From contig CAVPUY010000010.1 of the NCBI GenBank assembly GCA_963709075.1, positions 124,001 to 188,000 on the forward strand: a stretch of 64,000 nucleotides of DNA. Reading direction: 5' to 3'. Below are positions 1 through 8,263 of the stretch, piece by piece. Under the pieces are notes generated by a model. That model had not been told where the DNA came from and ran no database searches. It saw only the letters and a program-made list of their open reading frames with translations. How positions within the stretch are numbered: position 1 is the stretch's first letter; each line of letters begins with the position of its first letter. Origin of the DNA: Palsa-506 sp963709075. GTDB lineage: Bacteria; Actinomycetota; Actinomycetes; Streptosporangiales; Streptosporangiaceae. The position numbers and the translations under genes were made by a program.

Positions 1-142
1 CGTCGCCCCTGAGCGCGGCGAGGACGTCACGCGCCGATGCGGCCTTGCAGGCCGCCTCCTTGAGCTGCTCCAGCGGTACCTCCCGCTGGCGTGTCATGAG
101 GTCGGCGCGGACTCCGTCGAGGATCTCGTCGAGCACGCTCAC
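1..142 (-). CDS. trpC: Indole-3-glycerol phosphate synthase, N-terminal part (runs off the window)
   Basis: Only the first 47 codons are present. The gene reads leftwards from a GTG at 142 and starts VSVLDEILDGVRADL, followed by a TRQREVPLEQLKE-type segment and AALRGD. This matches the N-terminal helix of actinobacterial TrpC, the (beta/alpha)8 enzyme that closes the indole ring of tryptophan from carboxyphenylamino-deoxyribulose phosphate. The catalytic residues lie outside the window. It follows a trpM-like gene and a small membrane protein gene on the same strand, as expected for a trp operon. Identity rests on a short segment plus this context. Confidence 0.85.
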   Translation of the reverse strand, partial: MSVLDEILDGVRADLMTRQREVPLEQLKEAACKAASARDVLAALRGD

Positions 143-239
143 GCGGTTCTACTGCCCCCTCGGGTGGGATGCCTGGCGTCCCCGATCGTACCGAGCGGGC
201 CTGGCGCGCCCGGCACGCCCCCTGGCGGCGAGCCCGGGA

Positions 240-714
240 TCAGCCGGCCGCACTGCCGCCGAAGGCCCCCTCTGCGGGCTCGGCCAGGCTGGCCTCGCCG
301 ATGGCTGCCCGGCGCCACGCCGGCTGGCGCGCCGAAGGCACGTGCGACGGCCGGGTGCAGCAGCGTCCCGATGGTGATGATCGCGAAGAGCGTGCCGCCG
401 AGGTAGCGCGAGGTGGCGAACCGGAACAGGCCGAACAGCGCGAACGCCATCTCGGCGCCCACCGCGAGCAGCCAGCCGGCCTGGGTGCCGGTGCGTACCA
501 CCAGGACGAGTCCCCACAGCGCGGCCACCACCATGAGCGTGATCACGATCGACGGCAGGTGACGACGGCTGTAGCACAGCCCGATCACCGCGGCCAGGCC
601 GGTCTGCGCCACGACCAGCCGCGTCACCAGGGCGACAAGCTGATGCGGCGGATCGCTGCCCGCTGCGCGCGCCCGGGCGCCGCCGGCCGGGGCATCGCCG
701 CGCCGCATCCGCAC
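240..714 (-). CDS. Four-helix membrane protein of unknown function in the trp operon
   Basis: I do not recognise the family. A GTG start at 714 sits 6 bases after a strong GGAGG (ATG at 708 is the alternative). After a basic, Ala-rich N-terminus there are four hydrophobic segments: one starting LVALVTRLVVAQ, then LPSIVITLMVVAALWGLVLV, AGWLLAVGAEMAFALFGLF and YLGGTLFAIITIGTLL. The C-terminus makes sense only if the frame shifts by one near 320, after which it reads IGEASLAEPAEGAFGGSAAG and stops at 240. Without the shift the tail is Arg/Pro-rich nonsense. It lies between the trpM-like gene (46 bp gap) and trpC (97 bp gap), so it is probably cotranscribed. A role in tryptophan synthesis is inference from position only. 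Confidence 0.6.
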
Positions 715-760
715 TTGTCACCTCCGCGATCGCAGGAAGAACTCGGACTCTCGCTTGAGC

Positions 761-1508
761 CTAACCCGGCCCGCCATCGGTGGGATCCTCGCCGCGGCTG
801 AGCGATTCCCAGATGGTGGCGGCGTCCCCGGCGGCCGGCACCGGGCCAGCCGCCACCGGGCCAGCCGCCACCGCGGCCGGCCGCGGCCTGGCCGGTTCCG
901 GCGGGTCGAACCGGCTCGACATGACCGGCCAGCCCGCCCCGCGCCAGAACACCAGCAGCCCAGCCGTGATCACCGCCGCGCCGCCGGCCACGGCCAGGAT
1001 GTGCCAGGGCAGCGCGGTCATCACCACATGTGGCGAAAACCCGGCGATGGGCGGCGCCGCCGCCCTGCCCGCTGCCCGCGGTGACGGACCCGCCACCGGC
1101 CACCGAGCCGCCAGCGGTGACGGAGCCCGCCGCTGCCGGTGACCCTGCGCTGCCGGAGACAGCGGCGATCGCGTCGGCCGCGGTTACCCGCAGGCTCACC
1201 GCCGCGACGATGCCGGCACCGAACCCGGCTAGCGCCAGCCCGACCAGCTTCCTGCCCATCCCGCGCGTCGCGAGGACGGCGGCCAGGCTGGCGAGCACGG
1301 CTACGGCCAGCGCGGCGGCGGCGGGGACCAGGTCCTGCCCGGTAACTGGTGAGTCGCTGCCGGGCAGCGGGCGCGGGGCGGCCGTCCGCACATGCGCCCA
1401 GTCCTGCCGGACGGCCAGGAAGACCAGGCCAGCGCCCGCCGCGCCGAGCAGCAGGACGAGGACAAGCTCGCGGCGCGGCGAGCGGCGCCGGTCCTGCGTC
1501 GCGCCCAT
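761..1508 (-). CDS. Trp biosynthesis-associated membrane protein (TrpM/TIGR02234 type), one frame break
   Basis: This is a membrane protein of the actinobacterial trp operon family. The start ATG at 1508 reads MGATQDRRRSPRRELVLVLL. The first helix is followed by a periplasmic stretch (QDWAHVRTAAPRPLPGSD), two further helices (LVPAAAALAVAVLASLAAVL, KLVGLALAGFGAGIVAAVSL) and a Gly/Ser/Ala-rich loop. The last helix (WHILAVAGGAAVITAGLLVF), the WPVMSSRFD motif and an ATIWESLSRGEDPT tail are in another frame, so a single-base break lies near 1050-1090. The family has no proven biochemical activity. It is the first gene of the leftward group ending in trpC, and is divergent from the TIGR03085-like gene. 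Confidence 0.75.
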
Positions 1509-1590
1509 CGGCCTCCCTCCGCCGCAGATGGCTCGTGCTGAACTAAACCGGCAGGTCGCGCCCGGCCAGCCGCTACCGGCACGGTATCCC

Positions 1591-1682
1591 CCCGCTGCCG
1601 CGCCCGGCACGGCCGGCCGGTGGCTTACGATCGACTGCCCGCTGCCGCCCGGCCGGGCCGGCCGGTGGCTTACCATCGCCGG
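1591..1682. repeat. About 47-bp tandem duplication ending at the start codon of the next gene
   Basis: Two near-identical copies begin with CCCGCTGCCG at 1591 and 1638. Each ends in GGCCGGCCGGTGGCTTAC followed by GATCG or CATCG. The second copy runs straight into the ATG at 1683. The duplication therefore doubles the sequence holding the putative -10 element of that gene. Confidence 0.75.
1671..1682 (+). promoter_or_regulatory. Putative -10 element of a leaderless transcript
   Basis: TACCAT at 1671-1676 fits the actinobacterial TANNNT -10 consensus and ends 6 bases before the ATG. No Shine-Dalgarno sequence precedes that ATG. The spacing would put the transcription start at or very near the A of ATG. 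A second copy with TACGAT lies 46 bp upstream in the duplicated block. No convincing -35 is visible. Confidence 0.45.
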
Positions 1683-2340
1683 ATGAGCTATGCCCAGGAT
1701 GAGCGCGCCGCGCTGTGCGCGCTGCTGGACAAGATCGGGCCCGCCGCGGCTACCCTGTGCGAAGGCTGGTCCACCGTCGATCTCGCCGCTCACCTGGTGC
1801 TCAGGGAACATCGCCCGGATGCGGGCGCGGGCATTCTCGGCGGCCCGCTGGCCGGCTACACCCGGTGGGTACAGCACAAGCTCAGTGCCGGGACGCCGTT
1901 CCCGAAGCTGGTGGAGACCATCAGGAGCGGGCCGCCGCGGCTGTCGGTCTTCGGGCTCCCCGGCATGAACGAGCGGGTCAACACCGTCGAGTTCTTCGTC
2001 CACCATGAGGATGTCCGCCGGGCACAGCCGGGCTGGCAGCCGCGGGCGCTCAGCCACGGCCTTTCTGAGGAGCTCTGGCAACGCCTCAAGATGGCCAGGA
2101 CGGTGCTGCGGAAGGCACCGGTCGGTGTCGAGCTGGCCAGGTCCGACGAGCCGCGCGGCCGGCCCGGGCGCACCGAGCATCCGGCTGACCGCCAAGCCGG
2201 GCACGCCGGTCGTCACCGTCACCGGCCCGCCTGCCGAGCTGACGCTCTGGGCGCTTGGCCGGACCGCCGCGGCGCGGGTCAGGCTCGACGGCAGCGCGGC
2301 GGACGTACGGGCGCTGAACGCGGCCAGCTGGCGCGTCTGA
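1683..2340 (+). CDS. TIGR03085-family (mycothiol-dependent maleylpyruvate isomerase-like) protein, one frame break
   Basis: The protein starts MSYAQDERAALCALL and has the family pattern of an N-terminal helical bundle: LCEGWSTVDLAAHLVLREHRPDAG, then GYTRWVQHKLSAGTPF and NTVEFFVHHEDVRRAQPGWQ. The histidines in AAHLVLREH and FFVHHEDVRR are the likely metal ligands. The frame breaks near 2155. The C-terminal domain then reads IRLTAKPGTPVVTVTGPPAELTLWALGRTAAARVRLDG and ends at 2340. Restored length is about 218 aa, normal for the family. The exact reaction is unknown; relatives are mycothiol- or metal-dependent enzymes. It has no Shine-Dalgarno and is probably translated from a leaderless mRNA. 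Confidence 0.75.
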
Positions 2341-2341
2341 G

Positions 2342-2361
2342 CCGCGGGCATGCGCCCGCGG
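2342..2361. terminator. GC hairpin between convergent genes
   Basis: CCGCGGGC and GCCCGCGG form a perfect 8-bp stem around a 4-base ATGC loop. The hairpin sits one base after the TIGR03085-like stop codon and 66 bp from the end of the convergent metallophosphoesterase. There is no T-tract, as is common for actinobacterial terminators, so it could serve both strands. Confidence 0.5.
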
Positions 2362-2426
2362 GCAGGTGAGCGGGCCCGGCGGCGCGGGTGGCACCCGTTA
2401 CCCGGCCGCGGCGCGGGTGCGGCCAG

Positions 2427-4088
2427 TTATCCGGCCGCGACGCGCTGCAGCGGAAATGGCGCGGCCAGCCGGAGTTCCACATTGCGGTCGGAGACCGTGC
2501 CGGCCCGGCCGGAGTCGGCGCCGAGGAGGGGGACGTTCGCGGCGAGCTCCCGATGCAGCGCGGCGAGGCCGTCATTGGTCGTCAGCGACCGCGGCGCAGC
2601 CGGAGCGTCGTGATCCAGCATCGTGCACACGATGGACAGCTGCCCGCCGGAGTCGACCAGCTCGACCAGCCGGGTCTGACACGGCCAGTCCACGACCGCG
2701 CAGGTGGTGACCTCCCAGAAGCCGCGCGCCGGGCGCTGCGGGTCGCGGCGCGGGCGCACCGTATTGGCATGAGTGTGACCGTTCAGCCAGAGCACCACGT
2801 TGGGGAAGCGGTGCAGCAGGCCGAGTATCTCGGCGACGCCGAGCAACGGCTCGCCGCCCGGGCCGGAGTGCCCGGCCCTGGTGTTGGTCAGCGTGTCGAT
2901 CCCGTGGTGCGAGAACAGGATGACCAGGCGGTCGTCGCGGCCAGTGCGGACCTGCTCGCCATCAGGGCCGCGGTAAGCCGAGTGCACCTCGGCCAGCCGC
3001 CCCTCGAGCCACCGGGCCTGCTCGCGGTCCAGGCAGCCGGCTGAGCCGCCGGCCAGGCAGTTGGTGTCCAGCGCGATCAGCCGGGCGGCGGCCGTGTCGT
3101 GCGCGTAGTACGCGGTGCCATCGAGCCGGTTCCGCTCGCTGAACCCGTGTCCGAACGGGCGCGAGCCCGGCCGGAAATGCGCTCCGACGAAATCGCGCCT
3201 GGTGACCGGCTTGCGGTCCGGGTCGGCGGTGACCGCGACCGACGGGCCGGCCATGAAGGCCTCCGGCCGCTCGGTGAACAGCTCAAGCGCCTTGTCGTGG
3301 TCGAAGCCGTCCGGCAGCCGTACCGGCTTCCGGCCGCCGGTGAGCGCCTCGGCGAGGGCCGGGGTCGGCACTCCGACGCCCTGGTTCAGCGCCTCGTGGT
3401 TGCCGAAGCAGGACAGCCACGGGACCCGCAGCCCGGCGGCGGCGAACGCACGCAGCGCGTGCCGTAGCAGGCCGGGATGGTGCGGGAAGCCGAATTCGCG
3501 CCGGAAGATGTCCAGGCCGGCCGCGCCGGCGCCGTCCGGCTTCCAGAACATGTCGTCCGGCCAGCCGACCGCCTGCACCCCCTCATAACGCGGCCCGCCG
3601 GAGTCCGGCACCACCAGCCCGCCGTCGAACAGGCCAAGGAAGGTCTGCACCTCGTTCCACTGCGCGTTGTCGATGGCGTCGCCGGTGGTCACCGCCAGCT
3701 GGGCCGGCATTCCGGTGACCGGGCCGCGGGCGGCGTTGACCGTCCGGATCGTGACGTCGACCGCGTGCGCCGTGATCGCCTCCTGCGGGCGCTGTACCGG
3801 CACGATGTGGAGGTACCTGGGGTCGGCGAATTCACGGTTGAGGAACTCGAACCGCGTCGGCGACTGAATGTCAGCGAGCTGGAGGTCAGTGATGTGCGCC
3901 AGGCAGGCCAGCGGGCGGCCTGCCTGGATCTCCGGCCGGGCGGCCGCCAGGCCGAGGTCGTCCCGGATGTAGTGCGGCTCGCCGTCGGTGATCTCGATGG
4001 CCCGGTACGGCGCGCTGGCCCCGTGGCGCAGCACTGCACCTGGCTGCAGGCGGCGGTCGGTGGTCAGCAGCGGGTGCTGCCCGCTCAC
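2427..4088 (-). CDS. Metallophosphoesterase, TIGR03767/PPA1498-like
   Basis: This 553-aa intact protein has the calcineurin-like phosphoesterase motifs spread by long insertions: AHITDLQLADIQSP (about residue 65), VTTGDAIDNAQWNE (about 133), LSCFGNHEALNQG (about 228), LFSHHGIDT (about 390) and WLNGHTHANT (about 434). These supply the Asp/Asn/His ligands for a two-metal centre. The GD and GNHE motifs are complete, while the first motif is TDLQ rather than DxH. Unlike described members with Tat signals, this one begins MSGQHPLLTTDRRLQPG with no signal peptide, so it looks cytosolic. Its ATG overlaps the stop of the ABC ATPase gene (ATGA), which ties it to import of a phosphorylated or phosphonate-like compound. 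The substrate is inference. Confidence 0.8.
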   Translation of the reverse strand: MSGQHPLLTTDRRLQPGAVLRHGASAPYRAIEITDGEPHYIRDDLGLAAARPEIQAGRPLACLAHITDLQLADIQSPTRFEFLNREFADPRYLHIVPVQRPQEAITAHAVDVTIRTVNAARGPVTGMPAQLAVTTGDAIDNAQWNEVQTFLGLFDGGLVVPDSGGPRYEGVQAVGWPDDMFWKPDGAGAAGLDIFRREFGFPHHPGLLRHALRAFAAAGLRVPWLSCFGNHEALNQGVGVPTPALAEALTGGRKPVRLPDGFDHDKALELFTERPEAFMAGPSVAVTADPDRKPVTRRDFVGAHFRPGSRPFGHGFSERNRLDGTAYYAHDTAAARLIALDTNCLAGGSAGCLDREQARWLEGRLAEVHSAYRGPDGEQVRTGRDDRLVILFSHHGIDTLTNTRAGHSGPGGEPLLGVAEILGLLHRFPNVVLWLNGHTHANTVRPRRDPQRPARGFWEVTTCAVVDWPCQTRLVELVDSGGQLSIVCTMLDHDAPAAPRSLTTNDGLAALHRELAANVPLLGADSGRAGTVSDRNVELRLAAPFPLQRVAAG

Positions 4089-5200
4089 CCCTCGCTCACG
4101 GCCGGCGCGTCAGCGGATACCACAAGCACCGGGTCCGGCCGGATCGTCAGGGCTACCCGGCTGCCGGCCGGCAGCCCGGCGGCGTCCGAGGTCGTCAGCT
4201 GCGCCAGGATCGTCGTGTCGCCAAGGTCCACGGTGACCCGGCTGGTGGCGCCGAGGAAGGTGACGGCGATGACCGTGCCGGTCAGCGGCCCGGCGTCACC
4301 CGAGCTGTCCGATGCCAGCGTGACCGCCTCCGGCCGGATGAGGGCGGTGACCGGCCCTTCCGGGGTCGAGTGGTCCACCAGCGGGAGGTCACGTCCCCGC
4401 ACGGTCACGGTCTGCCCGCTGACGGTGCCGACCAGCCGGTTGGACAGTCCGACGAACTCCGCGACGAACGGCGTCGCCGGCCGCGAGTAGACCTCGGTGG
4501 GCGGCGCGAGCTGCTCGATGTGACCGTCCCGCATCACTCCGACCCGGTCCGCGATGGCCAGCGCCTCTTCCTGATCGTGGGTGACGAAAAGCGTGGTGAT
4601 GCCTACCTCAAGCTGGATCCGGCGGATCTGGTCCCGCAGCTGCGCCCGCACCTTGGCGTCCAGCGCGGAGAGCGGCTCGTCGAGCAGCAGCACCTGGGGC
4701 TCGATCGCCAGCGCACGGGCCAGCGCTACCCGCTGCTGCTGACCGCCGGAGATCTGGTGCGGGTACCGGTCCGCCTGGGCGGACAGGCCGACGAGTTCCA
4801 GCATCTCGATCGCCCGCTCGTCCCGCTTGGCCGCGCTGACCCGGCGCATCCGCAGCCCGAAGGCGACGTTCTGCCGCACGGTCATGTGCGGGAACAGCGA
4901 GTAAGCCTGGAAGACCATCCCCATGTCGCGCTTGCTGGCCGGCAGGTACGTGACATCCCTGCCGCCGACGGTGATCTGGCCGGAGTCGGCATCCTCTAGC
5001 CCCGCCAGCAGGCGCAGCGTGGTGGTCTTGCCGCAGCCCGACGGCCCGAGCAACGCGACGAGCTCGCCGGCCTGCACGGTCAGCTCAAGCCCGTCCAGCG
5101 CTGTGACAGGTCCGTAGTGCCTGCTCAGACCCGCCATCCGCACCTCGACGCCGGCCCTGGCCGCGGTGGAGTGCTGGGTCCCGGTTGTCGGTGAAGTCAT
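4085..5200 (-). CDS. ABC importer ATP-binding subunit (PotA/FbpC/PhnT-like)
   Basis: This 371-aa intact ATPase has Walker A GPSGCGKTTT, a Q-loop in MVFQAYSLFPHM, the signature ISGGQQQRVALARALA, Walker B VLLLDEPLSALDAK and a switch His in LFVTHDQEEALA. The C-terminal 120 residues form a TOBE/MalK-like regulatory domain (ALIRPEAVTLA, VIAVTFLGATSRVTVDLG). It belongs to the group that powers uptake of polyamines, iron, sulfate, thiamine or phosphonates. It lies 8 bp downstream of the second permease and overlaps the metallophosphoesterase by 4 bp. Confidence 0.9.
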   Translation of the reverse strand: MTSPTTGTQHSTAARAGVEVRMAGLSRHYGPVTALDGLELTVQAGELVALLGPSGCGKTTTLRLLAGLEDADSGQITVGGRDVTYLPASKRDMGMVFQAYSLFPHMTVRQNVAFGLRMRRVSAAKRDERAIEMLELVGLSAQADRYPHQISGGQQQRVALARALAIEPQVLLLDEPLSALDAKVRAQLRDQIRRIQLEVGITTLFVTHDQEEALAIADRVGVMRDGHIEQLAPPTEVYSRPATPFVAEFVGLSNRLVGTVSGQTVTVRGRDLPLVDHSTPEGPVTALIRPEAVTLASDSSGDAGPLTGTVIAVTFLGATSRVTVDLGDTTILAQLTTSDAAGLPAGSRVALTIRPDPVLVVSADAPAVSEG

Positions 5201-5208
5201 TCGCTACC

Positions 5209-6075
5209 TCATCCCCGGTCACCGCGGCGGCGGCCGACGAAGGTCAGGATAAGCAGCAGGCCGAAGGCGAACAGCAGCGCGGCAACGGAGGTGGAGAAGA
5301 GCACCCCGGCGTCCGGTGTATTCCGGCTGATGGAATACAGCTCCACCTGCAGGTTGACATAGTTGAAGAGGTTGTAGGCCACGGTGAACTCGCCAAGCAC
5401 CAGCGCCGAGGTCAGCAGCAGGGCGTTCAGGATTCCCTGTCGCATGTTCGGCGCGATCACCCGCACGATAACGGTGAACCAGCTCGCCCCGAGGCCGCGC
5501 GCTGCCTCGGACAGCGTCGTGACGTCGATTGCGTTCAGCCCGGTGGCGAGCGCCCGGTAGGCGTACGGCAGCGCCAGGATGACGTAGATCCAGAACAGCA
5601 TGAGCGAGGAAACGTTGTAGTGCGCGATCCTGTTGTAGATCGGGCCGAGGCCGACCACCAGGACGATCGAGGCGATGGTGAGCGGCAGCAGGCAGAGGAA
5701 CTCAAATGCCCGGCTGAACCACTGCACCCGCAGCCGGATCCAGATCATGGTCGGCAGCAGCAGCACCAGCATGACCACGCTGGTGATAACCGCTAGCTCC
5801 AGGGTGAGCTCCACCGCGGACAGCAGCGATGCTGACCCCGGTATCTGGTACGAGAGGATCTGCTTCCAGGCCGTCACCGACCAGGTGCCGAGACGGGGAC
5901 CCTCCAGCGAGAACCGGGTCATCGCGAGCAGCGGCAGCAGGAAGAACGCCCCGAATACCGTGAAGGCCAGATAGCGGAACACGTTCAGCCGCCGGCGCTG
6001 GCGAGCCTGCATGCCGCGCGGTGCCTTGGCCGGCCCGCTGAGCGGCGACTCGCCGATGGAGGTTATCGCAGCCAT
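5209..6075 (-). CDS. ABC importer permease subunit 2
   Basis: This 288-aa membrane protein starts at an ATG (6075, MAAITSIGESPLSG) inside the end of the first permease gene (13-bp overlap). It has six hydrophobic segments and the EAA loop SEAARGLGASWFTVIVRVIAPNM, where the ATPase docks. Helices include FRYLAFTVFGAFFLLPLLAM near the N-terminus and SVAALLFAFGLLLILTFV at the end. It pairs with the permease at 6063-6929 and the ATPase at 4085-5200. The family is the inner-membrane component of binding-protein-dependent importers (PhnV/PotC/ThiP type). Confidence 0.9.
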   Translation of the reverse strand: MAAITSIGESPLSGPAKAPRGMQARQRRRLNVFRYLAFTVFGAFFLLPLLAMTRFSLEGPRLGTWSVTAWKQILSYQIPGSASLLSAVELTLELAVITSVVMLVLLLPTMIWIRLRVQWFSRAFEFLCLLPLTIASIVLVVGLGPIYNRIAHYNVSSLMLFWIYVILALPYAYRALATGLNAIDVTTLSEAARGLGASWFTVIVRVIAPNMRQGILNALLLTSALVLGEFTVAYNLFNYVNLQVELYSISRNTPDAGVLFSTSVAALLFAFGLLLILTFVGRRRGDRG

Positions 6076-6929
6076 CGCGCCGCCCTCCGTTGCAGCAGGG
6101 CGTATCCAGTCATGACGATGGCCACCATGACGACCATGCCCAGGGCGAGCGCGTCCGCATAGTTGACGTTCGCCAGCCCGACCTCGCTGGACAGCGAGGT
6201 GCTGATCTGCTGCGTGGCGGTATAAGCGATCTGGTTCTCCCAGGCCTGGATCGTCGCGAAGGCCGACAGCCCGTTGGCGAACAGCAGCAGGGTCGCGCCG
6301 AGAAACGGCGGCGTCAGCAGGGGGCCGCCGATATACCTCCAGTACTGCCATGCCGATGCGCCGAGATTCTCCGATGCCTCGCGCCACTGGATTTTCAGCC
6401 CGTCAATCGCTGGCAGGAAGACCAGCACCATCAGCGGGATCTGGAAGTACGCATAGATCAGCGCGATGCCCTGCGGGAAGTCGAAGTACCAGCTGGCGTG
6501 CATCAGCAGGCCGATGGGGCCGATGAGCACGAGGAAGGCGAATGCCAGGGTGACGCCGCCGAACTGGGCGAGCACCCCCGAGGCGGCCAGGTAGAGCCGG
6601 CGCACGATGCCATCGGGATTCCCTGACGCCACGGCATAGGCCAGGATCGCGCCGAACACCGCCCCGATTACCGCCGTGATCAGCGCGAGCTTGAAGGAGC
6701 CGATGAAGTAACCGCGTACCGCCGGGCTGCCCAGGGCCGTGATGCCGGACAGCGTCAGCTTTCCGGTCGGGGTCTTGAACGCGTCGAATATCACGATCCC
6801 GGTCGGCAGCAGCAGGAAAACTCCGACGTAGGCGAGAAACGGGACGGTACCCACCCAGCCGGGAACGGCAACCCGGCGCCCGGCCCGAGCGGGCCGGGCG
6901 CCGGTCGGCGTCGTTGCGGCGACGGACAC
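6063..6929 (-). CDS. ABC importer permease subunit 1
   Basis: This 288-aa protein with six predicted helices starts MSVAATTPTGARPARAGRRV. The first helix is GTVPFLAYVGVFLLLPTGIV. The EAA motif REASENLGASAWQYWRYIGGPLL is at about residues 185-208. It ends RRAARWLR at 6063, 13 bp inside the next permease gene. The start lies 9 bp after the stop of the binding protein gene, so the system is one transcriptional unit. It probably forms a heterodimeric channel with subunit 2. Confidence 0.9.
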   Translation of the reverse strand: MSVAATTPTGARPARAGRRVAVPGWVGTVPFLAYVGVFLLLPTGIVIFDAFKTPTGKLTLSGITALGSPAVRGYFIGSFKLALITAVIGAVFGAILAYAVASGNPDGIVRRLYLAASGVLAQFGGVTLAFAFLVLIGPIGLLMHASWYFDFPQGIALIYAYFQIPLMVLVFLPAIDGLKIQWREASENLGASAWQYWRYIGGPLLTPPFLGATLLLFANGLSAFATIQAWENQIAYTATQQISTSLSSEVGLANVNYADALALGMVVMVAIVMTGYALLQRRAARWLR

Positions 6930-6938
6930 TGCGCCTCG

Positions 6939-8090
6939 CTAGCCGACGGCCTTGGCCCAGTTCGCCGCCAGGTAGTTGGCGGCGTCGGTGTTCTGCTTCT
7001 GGGTCAGGAACACCGGCGTACCGGAAACCGGGGGCAGTTTCGATGCCGCCGCTGCGTCGATGGACTTGTTGCTGGTCATGGCCGTCTGCTCGACCGGCCG
7101 GGCGCCGCCCTGCAGCCAGAGGTTCTGACCGTCATGCGCGCCCTGGGAGAAGAGGAACTCTTCCCACAGCCGGGCGGCCGCCGGGTGCGGCGCGTTCTTG
7201 TTGATGGCCTGCGCGTAGTACCCGCCGAGGACGGCATTCGACGGCACGAACACCTTCCAGTTCGATACGCCCACGTAGCTGGGCAGGTTGAGGTAGTCCC
7301 AGTTGAACACCACCGGGGTGCTGCCCGACTTGATCGTGGCGCCGGTAGCCGACACCGGCGAGAAGTTGCCTGCGGCCTTGAGCTTGTGGAAGAAGTCAAC
7401 GCCCTTGGCGATGCTGTCCGCGGTGCCGCCCTCGGCGAGGTTGGCCATCATCACGCCGTTCAGCGCGGCGTTGGCCGAGGTCGGGTTGCCGTTCAGCGCG
7501 ACCGCGTTCTTGAACTTCGGGCCGAGCAGCTGGTTCAGCGAGGTGATCGTGCCGAACTTAGCCGAGTAGCCGACCGCCATGTAGCCGCCGTAGTCCTCGG
7601 TCCACACGCCGTTCGACGCCTTCTGGGAGGCCGGGATGGCCGACCAGGTGCTGACCTTGTACGGCGCGAACAAGTTGGTGTTGACCAGCGCTACGGCCTG
7701 CCCGACATCGAGGACGTCGGGAGCCTTCGATGTGCCATTCTCCGACTTCACCGCGTCCACTTCTTGCTGGCTGGTGCCGTCCGGGAGGGCCGAGTTGACC
7801 TTGATTCCGTACGTGCTGGTGAAGGTCTTGATGATGTTGCCGTAGTTCGCCCAGGTCGGGGGAAGGGCGATGACGTTGAGCGTGCCCTCCTTCTTCGCCG
7901 CGGCGATGAGCTTGCTCATTCCGCCCCCGGCCGAGACTGAGCTGACGGTGGACCAGCTGGTCCCGCCGCTGGAGCCCGACGAACCCGACGAGCACGCAGC
8001 CGCCAGCAGCGCCAGGGCGCCGAGCCCGATCAGCGCAGTTCTGCGTGGCGACCTCAACCGAATGCCTCGTGTCAACTTTCCCATCCCCAT
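6939..8090 (-). CDS. ABC importer substrate-binding lipoprotein
   Basis: The start MGMGKLTRGIRLRSPRRTA (ATG at 8090; 8084 also possible) gives a lipoprotein signal: basic n-region, hydrophobic LIGLGALALLAA and lipobox LAAAC. A Ser/Gly linker follows, then a family 1-type periplasmic binding fold (GTLNVIALPPTWANYGNIIKTF; DVLDVGQAVALVNTNLFAPYK; VFNWDYLNLPSYVG). Mature length is about 355 aa. It resembles binding proteins for polyamines, iron or 2-aminoethylphosphonate, but I cannot assign the ligand. It is the first structural gene of the importer operon, downstream of the palindrome at 8175. Confidence 0.85.
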   Translation of the reverse strand: MGMGKLTRGIRLRSPRRTALIGLGALALLAAACSSGSSGSSGGTSWSTVSSVSAGGGMSKLIAAAKKEGTLNVIALPPTWANYGNIIKTFTSTYGIKVNSALPDGTSQQEVDAVKSENGTSKAPDVLDVGQAVALVNTNLFAPYKVSTWSAIPASQKASNGVWTEDYGGYMAVGYSAKFGTITSLNQLLGPKFKNAVALNGNPTSANAALNGVMMANLAEGGTADSIAKGVDFFHKLKAAGNFSPVSATGATIKSGSTPVVFNWDYLNLPSYVGVSNWKVFVPSNAVLGGYYAQAINKNAPHPAAARLWEEFLFSQGAHDGQNLWLQGGARPVEQTAMTSNKSIDAAAASKLPPVSGTPVFLTQKQNTDAANYLAANWAKAVG

Positions 8091-8174
8091 CGCGTTCGTC
8101 CCGAAGGCCGTGGCAAAAGCAATTCCAGGAGGCCGGCATGCCGTCCCGGCGGGCACCATTCAGCCCAAATGCCT

Positions 8175-8184
8175 AAAACGTTTT
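8175..8184. promoter_or_regulatory. Putative LacI-family operator AAAACGTTTT
   Basis: A perfect 10-bp palindrome centred on CpG, with flanking TGCC and TGCA half-matches, lies in the 173-bp gap between the end of lacI and the start of the binding protein gene. LacI/PurR-family regulators typically bind such A/T-flanked CG-centred palindromes, and it is a rare AT-rich spot in this GC-rich window. The likely role is control of the importer operon by the adjacent regulator. Binding is inference. Confidence 0.6.
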
Positions 8185-8263
8185 GCATCGGTATGCTGGC
8201 GTAGCGGGCTCACGGGTGTCAAGGGACGTTACCGAGATGACGCCGACGGCAACCTGATGTTCA

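Noticed and set aside
624..2351. A 575-codon minus-strand frame covering the trpM-like gene and the TIGR03085-like gene
   Set aside because: Only the trpM-like part (from the ATG at 1508) looks like protein. The upstream extension is antisense to a recognisable gene on the plus strand.
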